NCBI GenBank assembly: GCA_035578905.1
Contig: JAQJVL010002544.1
Span: forward strand, 29,077 to 93,076
Reading direction: 5' to 3'
Origin: Stictocephala bisonia
Lineage: Eukaryota > Arthropoda > Insecta > Hemiptera > Membracidae
Length of the DNA stretch: 64,000 nucleotides
Every line of letters starts with the position of its first letter. Position 1 is the first letter of the stretch. A program made the translations under genes and the position numbers. Shown in pieces: positions 9,507 to 19,640 of the stretch. The notes below the pieces were generated by a model. It worked only from the letters and a program-made list of their open reading frames with translations, made no database searches and was not told the DNA's origin.

Positions 9507-12011
9507 TTATAATTCATCAACCCATAGGAAACGTAGAAAATCTCTGTCATCACTATGCACACCAATCTGCAGGAAAGCCTTCTCAATATCTGCAACTACT
9601 CCATACCTATGCAATCTGAAACGATTCAATATTGAGGGAATAAGTTCTATAAGATTGTCACCTTTATTTAGGCAATCATTCAATGAAGGTTGATTATTCT
9701 CTTTAGCTGATGCGTCGAATACAGGTCTCAATTTGGTTGTAAGGCTATTTTCTTTTATCACGTGTCGATGGGGTAAATAGTGTCCATACTCCAAATCTGC
9801 TTCACTAACCTTCTCTATAATTCCCATTTCCTCCCAGTCAGATAAAACCTGTTGATACGTGGTCAAGTGTCCACTGAAACTAAGTTTATGTATAAGGTTA
9901 TCAAGTCTTTTTTGTGCTATTTTTAAGTTTGTGGGTAAAGGAGGGTGATCTTCCATCCACGGCAATTTGACTTGATATCTGCCATCTTCTTCCACTGTAA
10001 CAGATTCTAAGAAATTATCCATTACTCTGGTTTGATCCGCAGCTTCAGTCATGGTCTTTTCTGGATCCTTAATTCCCAACACATCTAAACTCCATAAATC
10101 TGAAATGGGTTTATCCATTGGAGACAACAAGGATGTAACTACCATCGAATTGGATTTGTTGTTTCCTTCAGTAAAGGTTTTTCCCATCAATGTCCAACCT
10201 AACAATGTATGCATAGCAACCAATCCATTAGACAAAAAATGACGCTTCTCTGTATATAATTTACCTGCTACGTCTGCACCGATGAGAACTTCAATAGGTC
10301 CATTTCTATCTGTGATACTGATTCCTAGTGCTTTGAGCTCGGTACTCCAGGGACCCGGTGTGACTGCTAAAACATCACTACAAATCACTTCTTGATCTAA
10401 AACATCGAAATTGCAGGAATAACTGTCGCTTAAATCACACAGTCTAATTTTGTAACAAGCATGTTCAATTGTCTCTGTGCTTGTGCCACCAAACAAACCA
10501 TGAACCAGTTTTTCCTTCCTGATTGAGTCATAGTTGAATTCCTTTGCCATGCTCTTCAAAACGTAAGATCTTTGTGATCCTGTGTCGAAAATAGCACGTG
10601 CTGTTCGCTCTTGATTTTGACCTCTAATTTTCACTAGAAATGTTTGTAAAAATACTTGAGTATGTACATTGTTAGCCAAAGAACTTTCATTAGAATTCTG
10701 TTCACATTTTTTATTAAACTCTTTACGTACGACAACAGCATGTCTACCATTGCACAAGGGACATTTTATCTGTACCCTGCAATGTATACTTTTGTGCCCA
10801 TACTTTGTACAAGTGAAACAACACCCATTTTTACCTAGTATTTTCAGTTTCTCTTCTACTGACATACTAACTTCTTGACAATTCTCATTTAAGTGGTTTG
10901 AACCACAAAAAACACATTTTATTACTCTAGCAACCTTATCGAGCTTGCTTGGGTTAACCAAACCTGATGCTGTTGGCAGTGCTTCATTAGGCTTAAATCT
11001 ATGTACTTTGGAAAAGTTACTTGCCTTTTGGTGAGGTTCTCTCCTTTTGGTGTTTTCAAAACTTGACGCAGCCAATGTGATGCGTTCCTCATTGGTAACT
11101 TCTTTTTGAAGAAATTTCATCAGTGCCTCCAATCGATCTTTCAATTCAGCATCAATCTCATAGCTGGAGTGTCTCTGCCATGCTCTCAGAACATCCTCAG
11201 GCAAACAAGACTCAATTAAGGGATATAGCGTGGCGGAACATTTGTCAATTGTTACTCCTAGCATCTCCAGTGCTCTAAGCTGTGTTTCTAGTTTGTCATA
11301 GATGAAAGAAACTCCTACTTTACTGTTTAAGTTACTTAGTACTAACTTCAACAGTTCTCTAACGTAGACCTCTATTAGAAGGTCGTCTCTACCAAAACGA
11401 TTTTTCAAACTTTGTAATGCTTTACAATAGTTTCCTGAAGTAGCAGGGTAGCTTTCAACAATCTGACGGGCCCTAGAATTAGGCAATGTAGCCTGTACAA
11501 GATAGTGAAATTTATCAATATCGTCAATTTCCTCATCTTCATCTATTCTTTTGAACTGTGCCCAAAATGGCAGCCAGTCCTTCAAGTCTCCGCTTAGCTT
11601 AGCAAATTCTAAAGTAGGAAGTTTAGGTTCATTCCTAACAGATGTAGATTTACTTGTTATAGATTCATTCACCGACTCAGGTGAACTAGGCCTAATCAAT
11701 CTACTCTGTGCAATAAAATTGACTACATTATACTTCTCTATATGTGTACCAGCTAGCCTAACTTCTTCATCTAACTCCTTCTCTTCAGCATCAGAATGCA
11801 GTAAAAAATCTAATATTTCTCTATTTAAGGCATTAAGTTTGTCAGCCTTACCTTCAAGACAGCTTAGCTTACCACGAACTTCATTTATATTGCACTCATC
11901 TTTGTCTAGTTCTAGACAAATTTCATTATGAATTCTCGTGAAAGCTGCTCTCAATGTCTTCCTCAATTTCTTGTTTCTTACAAAATTGACTTTATCTTGT
12001 TCTATACTCAT
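9507..12011 (-). CDS. BEL/Pao Gag-protease-RT N-terminal polyprotein (copy A)
   Basis: 834 residues, identical in sequence to copies B and C: Gag (DUF1759), zinc knuckles, protease DTGS motif, and the beginning of the RT. The ATG is 31 bp from the inner edge of LTR2, and the leader holds the primer-binding site. The ORF ends at a TAA (9507-9509) inside the RT domain. RT-like residues continue in the same frame for about 40 codons after the stop, which shows that it is a nonsense mutation and not a natural end. Confidence 0.9.
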   Translation of the reverse strand: MSIEQDKVNFVRNKKLRKTLRAAFTRIHNEICLELDKDECNINEVRGKLSCLEGKADKLNALNREILDFLLHSDAEEKELDEEVRLAGTHIEKYNVVNFIAQSRLIRPSSPESVNESITSKSTSVRNEPKLPTLEFAKLSGDLKDWLPFWAQFKRIDEDEEIDDIDKFHYLVQATLPNSRARQIVESYPATSGNYCKALQSLKNRFGRDDLLIEVYVRELLKLVLSNLNSKVGVSFIYDKLETQLRALEMLGVTIDKCSATLYPLIESCLPEDVLRAWQRHSSYEIDAELKDRLEALMKFLQKEVTNEERITLAASSFENTKRREPHQKASNFSKVHRFKPNEALPTASGLVNPSKLDKVARVIKCVFCGSNHLNENCQEVSMSVEEKLKILGKNGCCFTCTKYGHKSIHCRVQIKCPLCNGRHAVVVRKEFNKKCEQNSNESSLANNVHTQVFLQTFLVKIRGQNQERTARAIFDTGSQRSYVLKSMAKEFNYDSIRKEKLVHGLFGGTSTETIEHACYKIRLCDLSDSYSCNFDVLDQEVICSDVLAVTPGPWSTELKALGISITDRNGPIEVLIGADVAGKLYTEKRHFLSNGLVAMHTLLGWTLMGKTFTEGNNKSNSMVVTSLLSPMDKPISDLWSLDVLGIKDPEKTMTEAADQTRVMDNFLESVTVEEDGRYQVKLPWMEDHPPLPTNLKIAQKRLDNLIHKLSFSGHLTTYQQVLSDWEEMGIIEKVSEADLEYGHYLPHRHVIKENSLTTKLRPVFDASAKENNQPSLNDCLNKGDNLIELIPSILNRFRLHRYGVVADIEKAFLQIGVHSDDRDFLRFLWVDEL

Positions 12012-12042
12012 AATGTCCTGTCACGGTCGCCAAATCGCCAAA

Positions 12043-12331
12043 TGTAAAAAGTCAAATTAGACTCAAAGAAACAATACAAAAGACATTTATTCACAAAGAG
12101 AAATTATATTAGTACATAAAAAGAGTTAAACTGAGACTAAAAAATGGGTAGACATCAAAAAATACATTTTATTCATTTCTATAAAATACTAATTCACAAA
12201 AAATAATTCAATAACAAAAAACATATGTTTTGTTAAAATAATAGTTTTACTGAAAAATATTTAGTCAACCAGCTGTTATTGATTTTAGAAAAAAAAATGT
12301 TCTCCAATATTATGCTGTTTGATTTCTTACA
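12043..12331 (-). repeat. BEL LTR 2 (shared)
   Basis: 289 bp, TGT...ACA. Identical to LTR3 except that the A-run is 9 instead of 8 long. It serves as the 5' LTR of copy A and the 3' LTR of copy B. The polypurine tract (12332-12345) abuts it on the right and the primer-binding site on the left. Confidence 0.9.
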
Positions 12332-12544
12332 TTCTCCCACCTTTTGACTTGAAAAGTCAAAACATGATTGATCAATTTAGGTATCTTTGTGGTGGCTTAA
12401 TTGTTCTTCCATATCTATTTGTAAATTGTTGGTCGTTCACATTCTGACACTGATTGGCTTCTCCTTTTTCATTAAATATTTCACTTTTATCATCCTCATC
12501 GGTTTGATGAGTTAACTTCTTTTTGTCTTCAGAATGGACGATTT

Positions 12545-14350
12545 CTAGTGGATACAGTGTTGTATCGGTCTTAACAATCGCCCTTTTGATGTTTTTAGCT
12601 CCACCAGACGTGTATTACCATCTTTTCCAGGAACAATCTTATCAATCTTCGCTAATGGCCAATCAATACGTTTTATATTGTCACTTCCAAGTAAGACAAT
12701 TTCTCCAACTTGTATTTGTCGTGATTTCATTTTCTTCGAATGCAACACCAATTGACTCAAATATTCGCTTCTAAACCTCTTCTGAAGATCTTCTTTCACT
12801 TTAAGTTTATAATCCCAACGTCTAGACAAACTAGTGTTTTCAATGTGGTCTAAGTCGAGAACTCCATACTCCCTTGTATCATTCAAAAACATTGCTGGTG
12901 TCAAAACCTTCATATCTTTACTGTCTTCTGAAATGTAAGTTAAAGGTCTTCTATTAATAATCGATTCACAACAGCATAATATGGTCAATAATTCTTCATA
13001 GGCTAGACAAGCTCTTCCAAGTACTTTGTGAAGAGGTTGTTTTAAAAGCCGTATAAGCCTCTCCCACCATTCTCCCCACCATGGTGATGCTGGAGGGTTG
13101 AATTTCCACTTTATACGTTTGATAGTACTGTACTCAACTATCTTACTCCAGTCTAACCTTTTAAGTGCATTGTAAGCCCCTTGAAAGTTTGTTCCATTAT
13201 CTGTAATCAAAATTAATGGACGACCACGCCTGGAAATGAATCTTCTGAAACTTTGTAAAAATGAGTCAGTAGATAGAGAAGTGACTAATTCCACGTGCAC
13301 AGCACGATATACCGCACAAGTAATCAACGTAATCCATGCTTTCTGACCATCTCGTAGGAAAACAGGTCCAGCTAAGTCAACTCCACAGACTTCAAAAATT
13401 GAAGCATCTCGAATTCGATGTGAAGGAAGGGGCACTGGGATGGTATCCAAACTTTTCACATTGTATCTTTTGCAAATTATACATTTGTCAATAACTGATT
13501 TTACAGTCCTCCTCCCACTGATTATCCAAACATCTTCTCTTAAAATAGACAGTAGACCCTGAACTCCTACATGACAATTTTCCTCGTGCTTAGATTTAAT
13601 GTAACCATGAACGACAGGATGATTGTTTGGTAATTCAATTGGCAAATTAAAATTTTTACTATCAGGTCTCTCGGTAAGCCTAGTTTTTATTCCTATCAAG
13701 CCATCATTATCTTCAAAAGGACACAGTGACTTTAGCTTTTCATCCTTGATACCAGAAAAGTGTTCTTTTTGAATAAGTTTGAACACTTGATTTTGTACTC
13801 GAACTAGCTCCTCTACTGTCAATTTTCCTGAGAGTCTCTGGTTCTTATTTCTCGCATTCTTGCCAAATCTTAAAATCCAGCCTATTAATTTGACAATCTT
13901 ATCAAATTTAGAGAAATATCTGCAGTACCAACTATTGGATTCAACTCCTAAAGTTAACAAATTCTTTGAAATAGACTTACTTTTCCTCCGTTCTGAGTTT
14001 ACTTCGTCCTTATCAAATTCTTTAGAAGTCTCTTTTGGCCACATTTCTGGCGAATCTCTCAACCATTGTGGTCCCTCCCACCATTTAGACTCAACTAGCT
14101 GCTTAGGAGAACATCCACTTGATGGCAAGTCGGCAGGATTTAAATGGCCCGGAACATGATGCCAAGATTCAATTTTACTTAGTGATCTTATTTCCTTAAC
14201 GCGATTCCAAACAAAGACCCCCCACTTGTCTTCGTTCCGTATCCATGACAAGACTGTGCTAAAATCTGTCCAATACCATGTTGGAACATTTTCAAAACCA
14301 ATACTTCTCAAAACATTATTTGTCAAACGAGCGCCAATAGTAGCCGCCAT
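12545..14350 (-). CDS. BEL/Pao RNase H C-terminus plus integrase (copy B)
   Basis: 601 residues, identical to the copy A integrase ORF (RNase H end, HHCC zinc site, D-D-E core, DUF5641-like tail). The same in-frame TAG (14357-14359) separates it from the RNase H fragment upstream. Identity including the stop shows that copies A and B descend from one already broken element. Confidence 0.88.
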   Translation of the reverse strand: MAATIGARLTNNVLRSIGFENVPTWYWTDFSTVLSWIRNEDKWGVFVWNRVKEIRSLSKIESWHHVPGHLNPADLPSSGCSPKQLVESKWWEGPQWLRDSPEMWPKETSKEFDKDEVNSERRKSKSISKNLLTLGVESNSWYCRYFSKFDKIVKLIGWILRFGKNARNKNQRLSGKLTVEELVRVQNQVFKLIQKEHFSGIKDEKLKSLCPFEDNDGLIGIKTRLTERPDSKNFNLPIELPNNHPVVHGYIKSKHEENCHVGVQGLLSILREDVWIISGRRTVKSVIDKCIICKRYNVKSLDTIPVPLPSHRIRDASIFEVCGVDLAGPVFLRDGQKAWITLITCAVYRAVHVELVTSLSTDSFLQSFRRFISRRGRPLILITDNGTNFQGAYNALKRLDWSKIVEYSTIKRIKWKFNPPASPWWGEWWERLIRLLKQPLHKVLGRACLAYEELLTILCCCESIINRRPLTYISEDSKDMKVLTPAMFLNDTREYGVLDLDHIENTSLSRRWDYKLKVKEDLQKRFRSEYLSQLVLHSKKMKSRQIQVGEIVLLGSDNIKRIDWPLAKIDKIVPGKDGNTRLVELKTSKGRLLRPIQHCIH

Positions 14351-14356
14351 CGACTC

Positions 14357-14554
14357 CTAACTAGGAATAATCATTTTCTTAATAGGTGCGACTCTACTCT
14401 TAGCTTGTACCAATTGAACTGTGATACGTCCATTAGATTCACCCCTTAAAAATACCGCCGAAGCGTAAGCATCTTGGCTCGCATCACAGAAACAGTGAAC
14501 TGTCCAGGAAACATTCCCTTCAATTTCATATCCAAAATATCTTGGAACTTTCAA
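14357..14554 (-). pseudogene. BEL/Pao RNase H N-terminal fragment (copy B)
   Basis: 65 residues identical to the fragment at 8711-8908, with the same bounding TAG and the same frame change on the 5' side. Confidence 0.75.
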
Positions 14555-14581
14555 AGTAGAAAAAACTTCTAATTGTTCGGC

Positions 14582-15046
14582 CTAATTTAGGAAAAAAACG
14601 TTTAAAATCTTCAGGTACCTCATCATCCCATCTAATTTTACTTTCCCAAGTTTTTTTAGCAATATTTTGGGCAAAAGAGCAGCAGGACAAGTAATGCCAA
14701 TAGGGTCGAAAAATTTGTGAGCAAAATACAAAATTAATCTCTTTGTTAACATTTCGGGTTCTTTAAACTCTAAGTTTTCTGAATTAATTTGAATCATATC
14801 AGTATGTCTGTTCCAATTTAAACCTAATATAGACGTTAGTGTAGAATCGGGTTGAAAACTCTGAACTTCAGTGTACTCCCAACATCGTAGACAAAACTTA
14901 GCATCTTTCATTATGGAAGTAGCTTGTTCCACAAATCGATTCAACTCTGAAAAATCATCAAAACTTGCCATACAGTTATCCACATTAAAAACTTTTGAAA
15001 AGTGTCTCAATAACTTCTCGTGAATAGTCTGATGACCCTGAATCAA
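14582..15046 (-). pseudogene. BEL/Pao reverse transcriptase C-terminal fragment (copy B)
   Basis: 154 residues identical to the fragment at 8936-9400 (VDNC palm motif, FFDPIGIT). The frame changes at both ends are also identical. Confidence 0.8.
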
Positions 15047-15152
15047 TTAGATTGATAGTCCGTTCTAAGTGAAGCTTGATTACTGCACTCAGCATAAATG
15101 GACTACATGTAACTCCAAATACAACTCTAGCATGTCTGTAAATTATAAGGTT

Positions 15153-17657
15153 TTATAATTCATCAACCCATAGGAAACGTAGAAAATCTCTGTCATCACT
15201 ATGCACACCAATCTGCAGGAAAGCCTTCTCAATATCTGCAACTACTCCATACCTATGCAATCTGAAACGATTCAATATTGAGGGAATAAGTTCTATAAGA
15301 TTGTCACCTTTATTTAGGCAATCATTCAATGAAGGTTGATTATTCTCTTTAGCTGATGCGTCGAATACAGGTCTCAATTTGGTTGTAAGGCTATTTTCTT
15401 TTATCACGTGTCGATGGGGTAAATAGTGTCCATACTCCAAATCTGCTTCACTAACCTTCTCTATAATTCCCATTTCCTCCCAGTCAGATAAAACCTGTTG
15501 ATACGTGGTCAAGTGTCCACTGAAACTAAGTTTATGTATAAGGTTATCAAGTCTTTTTTGTGCTATTTTTAAGTTTGTGGGTAAAGGAGGGTGATCTTCC
15601 ATCCACGGCAATTTGACTTGATATCTGCCATCTTCTTCCACTGTAACAGATTCTAAGAAATTATCCATTACTCTGGTTTGATCCGCAGCTTCAGTCATGG
15701 TCTTTTCTGGATCCTTAATTCCCAACACATCTAAACTCCATAAATCTGAAATGGGTTTATCCATTGGAGACAACAAGGATGTAACTACCATCGAATTGGA
15801 TTTGTTGTTTCCTTCAGTAAAGGTTTTTCCCATCAATGTCCAACCTAACAATGTATGCATAGCAACCAATCCATTAGACAAAAAATGACGCTTCTCTGTA
15901 TATAATTTACCTGCTACGTCTGCACCGATGAGAACTTCAATAGGTCCATTTCTATCTGTGATACTGATTCCTAGTGCTTTGAGCTCGGTACTCCAGGGAC
16001 CCGGTGTGACTGCTAAAACATCACTACAAATCACTTCTTGATCTAAAACATCGAAATTGCAGGAATAACTGTCGCTTAAATCACACAGTCTAATTTTGTA
16101 ACAAGCATGTTCAATTGTCTCTGTGCTTGTGCCACCAAACAAACCATGAACCAGTTTTTCCTTCCTGATTGAGTCATAGTTGAATTCCTTTGCCATGCTC
16201 TTCAAAACGTAAGATCTTTGTGATCCTGTGTCGAAAATAGCACGTGCTGTTCGCTCTTGATTTTGACCTCTAATTTTCACTAGAAATGTTTGTAAAAATA
16301 CTTGAGTATGTACATTGTTAGCCAAAGAACTTTCATTAGAATTCTGTTCACATTTTTTATTAAACTCTTTACGTACGACAACAGCATGTCTACCATTGCA
16401 CAAGGGACATTTTATCTGTACCCTGCAATGTATACTTTTGTGCCCATACTTTGTACAAGTGAAACAACACCCATTTTTACCTAGTATTTTCAGTTTCTCT
16501 TCTACTGACATACTAACTTCTTGACAATTCTCATTTAAGTGGTTTGAACCACAAAAAACACATTTTATTACTCTAGCAACCTTATCGAGCTTGCTTGGGT
16601 TAACCAAACCTGATGCTGTTGGCAGTGCTTCATTAGGCTTAAATCTATGTACTTTGGAAAAGTTACTTGCCTTTTGGTGAGGTTCTCTCCTTTTGGTGTT
16701 TTCAAAACTTGACGCAGCCAATGTGATGCGTTCCTCATTGGTAACTTCTTTTTGAAGAAATTTCATCAGTGCCTCCAATCGATCTTTCAATTCAGCATCA
16801 ATCTCATAGCTGGAGTGTCTCTGCCATGCTCTCAGAACATCCTCAGGCAAACAAGACTCAATTAAGGGATATAGCGTGGCGGAACATTTGTCAATTGTTA
16901 CTCCTAGCATCTCCAGTGCTCTAAGCTGTGTTTCTAGTTTGTCATAGATGAAAGAAACTCCTACTTTACTGTTTAAGTTACTTAGTACTAACTTCAACAG
17001 TTCTCTAACGTAGACCTCTATTAGAAGGTCGTCTCTACCAAAACGATTTTTCAAACTTTGTAATGCTTTACAATAGTTTCCTGAAGTAGCAGGGTAGCTT
17101 TCAACAATCTGACGGGCCCTAGAATTAGGCAATGTAGCCTGTACAAGATAGTGAAATTTATCAATATCGTCAATTTCCTCATCTTCATCTATTCTTTTGA
17201 ACTGTGCCCAAAATGGCAGCCAGTCCTTCAAGTCTCCGCTTAGCTTAGCAAATTCTAAAGTAGGAAGTTTAGGTTCATTCCTAACAGATGTAGATTTACT
17301 TGTTATAGATTCATTCACCGACTCAGGTGAACTAGGCCTAATCAATCTACTCTGTGCAATAAAATTGACTACATTATACTTCTCTATATGTGTACCAGCT
17401 AGCCTAACTTCTTCATCTAACTCCTTCTCTTCAGCATCAGAATGCAGTAAAAAATCTAATATTTCTCTATTTAAGGCATTAAGTTTGTCAGCCTTACCTT
17501 CAAGACAGCTTAGCTTACCACGAACTTCATTTATATTGCACTCATCTTTGTCTAGTTCTAGACAAATTTCATTATGAATTCTCGTGAAAGCTGCTCTCAA
17601 TGTCTTCCTCAATTTCTTGTTTCTTACAAAATTGACTTTATCTTGTTCTATACTCAT
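15153..17657 (-). CDS. BEL/Pao Gag-protease-RT N-terminal polyprotein (copy B)
   Basis: 834 residues, identical to copies A and C. It begins 31 bp from the inner edge of LTR3, the outermost 5' LTR of the array, so this copy is the one with an unshared upstream promoter LTR. It ends at the same TAA inside the RT domain as copy A. Confidence 0.9.
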   Translation of the reverse strand: MSIEQDKVNFVRNKKLRKTLRAAFTRIHNEICLELDKDECNINEVRGKLSCLEGKADKLNALNREILDFLLHSDAEEKELDEEVRLAGTHIEKYNVVNFIAQSRLIRPSSPESVNESITSKSTSVRNEPKLPTLEFAKLSGDLKDWLPFWAQFKRIDEDEEIDDIDKFHYLVQATLPNSRARQIVESYPATSGNYCKALQSLKNRFGRDDLLIEVYVRELLKLVLSNLNSKVGVSFIYDKLETQLRALEMLGVTIDKCSATLYPLIESCLPEDVLRAWQRHSSYEIDAELKDRLEALMKFLQKEVTNEERITLAASSFENTKRREPHQKASNFSKVHRFKPNEALPTASGLVNPSKLDKVARVIKCVFCGSNHLNENCQEVSMSVEEKLKILGKNGCCFTCTKYGHKSIHCRVQIKCPLCNGRHAVVVRKEFNKKCEQNSNESSLANNVHTQVFLQTFLVKIRGQNQERTARAIFDTGSQRSYVLKSMAKEFNYDSIRKEKLVHGLFGGTSTETIEHACYKIRLCDLSDSYSCNFDVLDQEVICSDVLAVTPGPWSTELKALGISITDRNGPIEVLIGADVAGKLYTEKRHFLSNGLVAMHTLLGWTLMGKTFTEGNNKSNSMVVTSLLSPMDKPISDLWSLDVLGIKDPEKTMTEAADQTRVMDNFLESVTVEEDGRYQVKLPWMEDHPPLPTNLKIAQKRLDNLIHKLSFSGHLTTYQQVLSDWEEMGIIEKVSEADLEYGHYLPHRHVIKENSLTTKLRPVFDASAKENNQPSLNDCLNKGDNLIELIPSILNRFRLHRYGVVADIEKAFLQIGVHSDDRDFLRFLWVDEL

Positions 17658-17688
17658 AATGTCCTGTCACGGTCGCCAAATCGCCAAA

Positions 17689-17976
17689 TGTAAAAAGTCA
17701 AATTAGACTCAAAGAAACAATACAAAAGACATTTATTCACAAAGAGAAATTATATTAGTACATAAAAAGAGTTAAACTGAGACTAAAAAATGGGTAGACA
17801 TCAAAAAATACATTTTATTCATTTCTATAAAATACTAATTCACAAAAAATAATTCAATAACAAAAAACATATGTTTTGTTAAAATAATAGTTTTACTGAA
17901 AAATATTTAGTCAACCAGCTGTTATTGATTTTAGAAAAAAAATGTTCTCCAATATTATGCTGTTTGATTTCTTACA
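17689..17976 (-). repeat. BEL LTR 3 (outer 5' LTR)
   Basis: 288 bp, TGT...ACA, A-run of 8. The sequence after 17976 is no longer BEL, so this is the true outer border of the array. The next five bases (GATAG) would be one half of a target duplication. The other half is not visible because of the gap. Confidence 0.9.
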
Positions 17977-18960
17977 GATAGATAGTATAAGAAACGTGTT
18001 GAAAAATTGTCAGACTGTTTTCCTACAGTCAATTGGTCTTCAAAATTTCGTGCCTTGGCATGTTTTATTTCTTTGCGATAATTTTGTTTGAAATTTCTAA
18101 AAAAATCTTTTGAACTCTTCGTTTCAGTTTTGGTGTGAATTGAGTAATACAATTTGAGCCTCTCTCTCATGTTAAGGATGTCCTGTGTAATCCAGGAATT
18201 GCTCTTCTTTGAGCACGCTCCTTAAAATTTTTGAATGGGCAAGTTATATCTAAACGAAAGGTTAAACGGTACAAAAACGTGTTAAAGGCTTCCTCTACTT
18301 GCTTGAAGGAATCTAGAAAAGACCACGATTCTTTCATGAGAAATTTACTGAAAAGTTCAACGTTTTTACAATTAAGATCACGTGCCGTTTTAACGAATGG
18401 ATGTTTGGAAATTGAATTTTGGTGAGAGATCACGCTTTCCTGTGCGAAATAATCTGAGAAGGCCGCGTTCAATACAGAGAGATCAAAACGTCTGGGATGT
18501 TTGTGATTACGTTGTCGATGGCAGCGCTCGATGCGTAATCACAAGCCGACCAAATCAAGCCGAAAGAAATGAGGATGTCCCCTAGCCGCTGGGTCAGGGG
18601 GTTGGTGTGGTTTAGCACGTCAATGTTGAAGTCACCAGTGATTATGAACTTCAATGATTTGGAAATGAGAAAATTTAGAAGGATCTCAAATTTTTCAAAA
18701 AGGTTGTGCTGCAACCGTTTGGAGATCTGTATAAGCCAATTACTGCCAATTTTTACTGCGGAATTTAGATAGATTTTGATTACTCCCACTTCAAAGTCTA
18801 TATCACAGCTGTAATCCACTTTGAGGGTTGAAATTTTAATCGAGATTTAACGAAAATTGCCACGCCACCCCCTTTAAAGTTCGTGCGGTGAAAAGAGCTA
18901 GCCAATTCATAGTTTGTCGATTCTGAACATACAGACAGTGTTAGCTGTGAAGCCATCAGA
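17977..18960 (-). pseudogene. LINE ORF2 endonuclease domain, broken
   Basis: From high to low coordinates the pieces read GGVAIFVK (about 18850-18880), then ITGDFNIDVL (about 18600-18630, the Asn/Asp-containing APE-endonuclease motif). After that comes a helical region with MRERLKLYYSIHTKTE, typical of the linker before the RT. The three open pieces (18819-18469, 18472-18167 and 18170-17977) lie in different frames, so there are at least two frameshifts plus a stop near 18820. The domain is an apurinic-type endonuclease that nicks target DNA for reverse transcription in the CR1/Jockey/I-type LINEs. Confidence 0.7.
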
Positions 18961-19234
18961 GACAATGAAGACTTCAGGGTGCAGTTCTCCTGCCATAAGT
19001 GTCAGCTCATCTACATTATTGGTGGCAGACTGTGCATTTTGAATTTGAAATTTTGTGAATTTAATTTTGTTTTCTTTGTGGTTTTATACATTTTGAATGT
19101 CCGAGTTCTGTTATCCCTACATTATCTTTAAATAATTCAAAAGAAAGTGGTTTTTGGGTTCTAATGTCTGTGAACTCGCTAAATACGACGTAGTGATATA
19201 GTCCCTTGACGGACCGATGAGTAGGCCGAACTTT

Positions 19235-19640
19235 TTACCGCATCTGCAAAAGAGTCAAAGGGCAGTTATATCTAAAGTTGTATGGTTCAGCTGTGACTGG
19301 TATTTCCAAGGCTGTAGGTAGCTGTGTAGGTGGAGAATCCAGGAATGGGCTTGACAGCGGTTCGGTGGTCGTAGCAGATGGCTGGATTGAGACTTTTGTG
19401 GTGGAGAGGTCTATTCTCTTCAGGCACTTTATGGCTTGCTGTTCCGCTTGAGATGCATCCCGTGGAATGTAAAAGCACCTCTGCCGATACGATAGAAGTC
19501 TAGAAGCTCTGCCCCACAGTGCCTCGCACACAACTCCTCTATATAATGGTTGACTAGCGCGGTCCCTTGGTTGATACGATGACTGGCAGGCAGGTCGTGT
19601 CTGTGGGGTAGAGTGGACACAACAAGTCTAGAGGTCCTAA
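19235..19640 (-). pseudogene. LINE ORF1-like fragment, possible SGNH-esterase end
   Basis: Two overlapping open stretches. The upstream one ends in DFYRIGRGAFTFHGMHLK, which resembles the F-x-R-H-G-x-H-L-N ending seen in SGNH-hydrolase-like domains of arthropod LINE/ORF1 proteins. The frame breaks after this. The position just upstream of the endonuclease fits ORF1. No catalytic serine block can be seen. Confidence 0.35.

Larger units (their letters stand above)
3823..17976 (-). mobile_element. tandem BEL/Pao LTR retrotransposon array
   Basis: On the minus strand the order is LTR3, internal region B, LTR2, internal region A, LTR1, then a partial internal region C running into the gap. Both full internal regions are 5357 bp, and the repeat unit is 5646-5647 bp. 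Predicted proteins of A, B and (as far as it goes) C are identical. Neighbouring copies share a single LTR, which is the expected product of LTR-LTR recombination or of slippage between copies, not of separate insertions. Domains in order (retroviral-type zinc-knuckle Gag, aspartic protease, reverse transcriptase, RNase H, integrase) and the Pao-type sequence place it in the BEL/Pao superfamily. The array sits inside a LINE. Confidence 0.93.
17977..19640 (-). mobile_element. decayed LINE, 5' part (ORF1-like and endonuclease)
   Basis: Minus-strand remains in the order ORF1-like, endonuclease, pre-RT, and then the BEL array where the reverse transcriptase should be. The same strand and the complementary part (ORF2 C-terminus, 3' UTR, poly(A)) lie at 3283-3722 beyond the array. 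The simplest reading is one LINE split by the BEL insertion. Confidence 0.65.
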
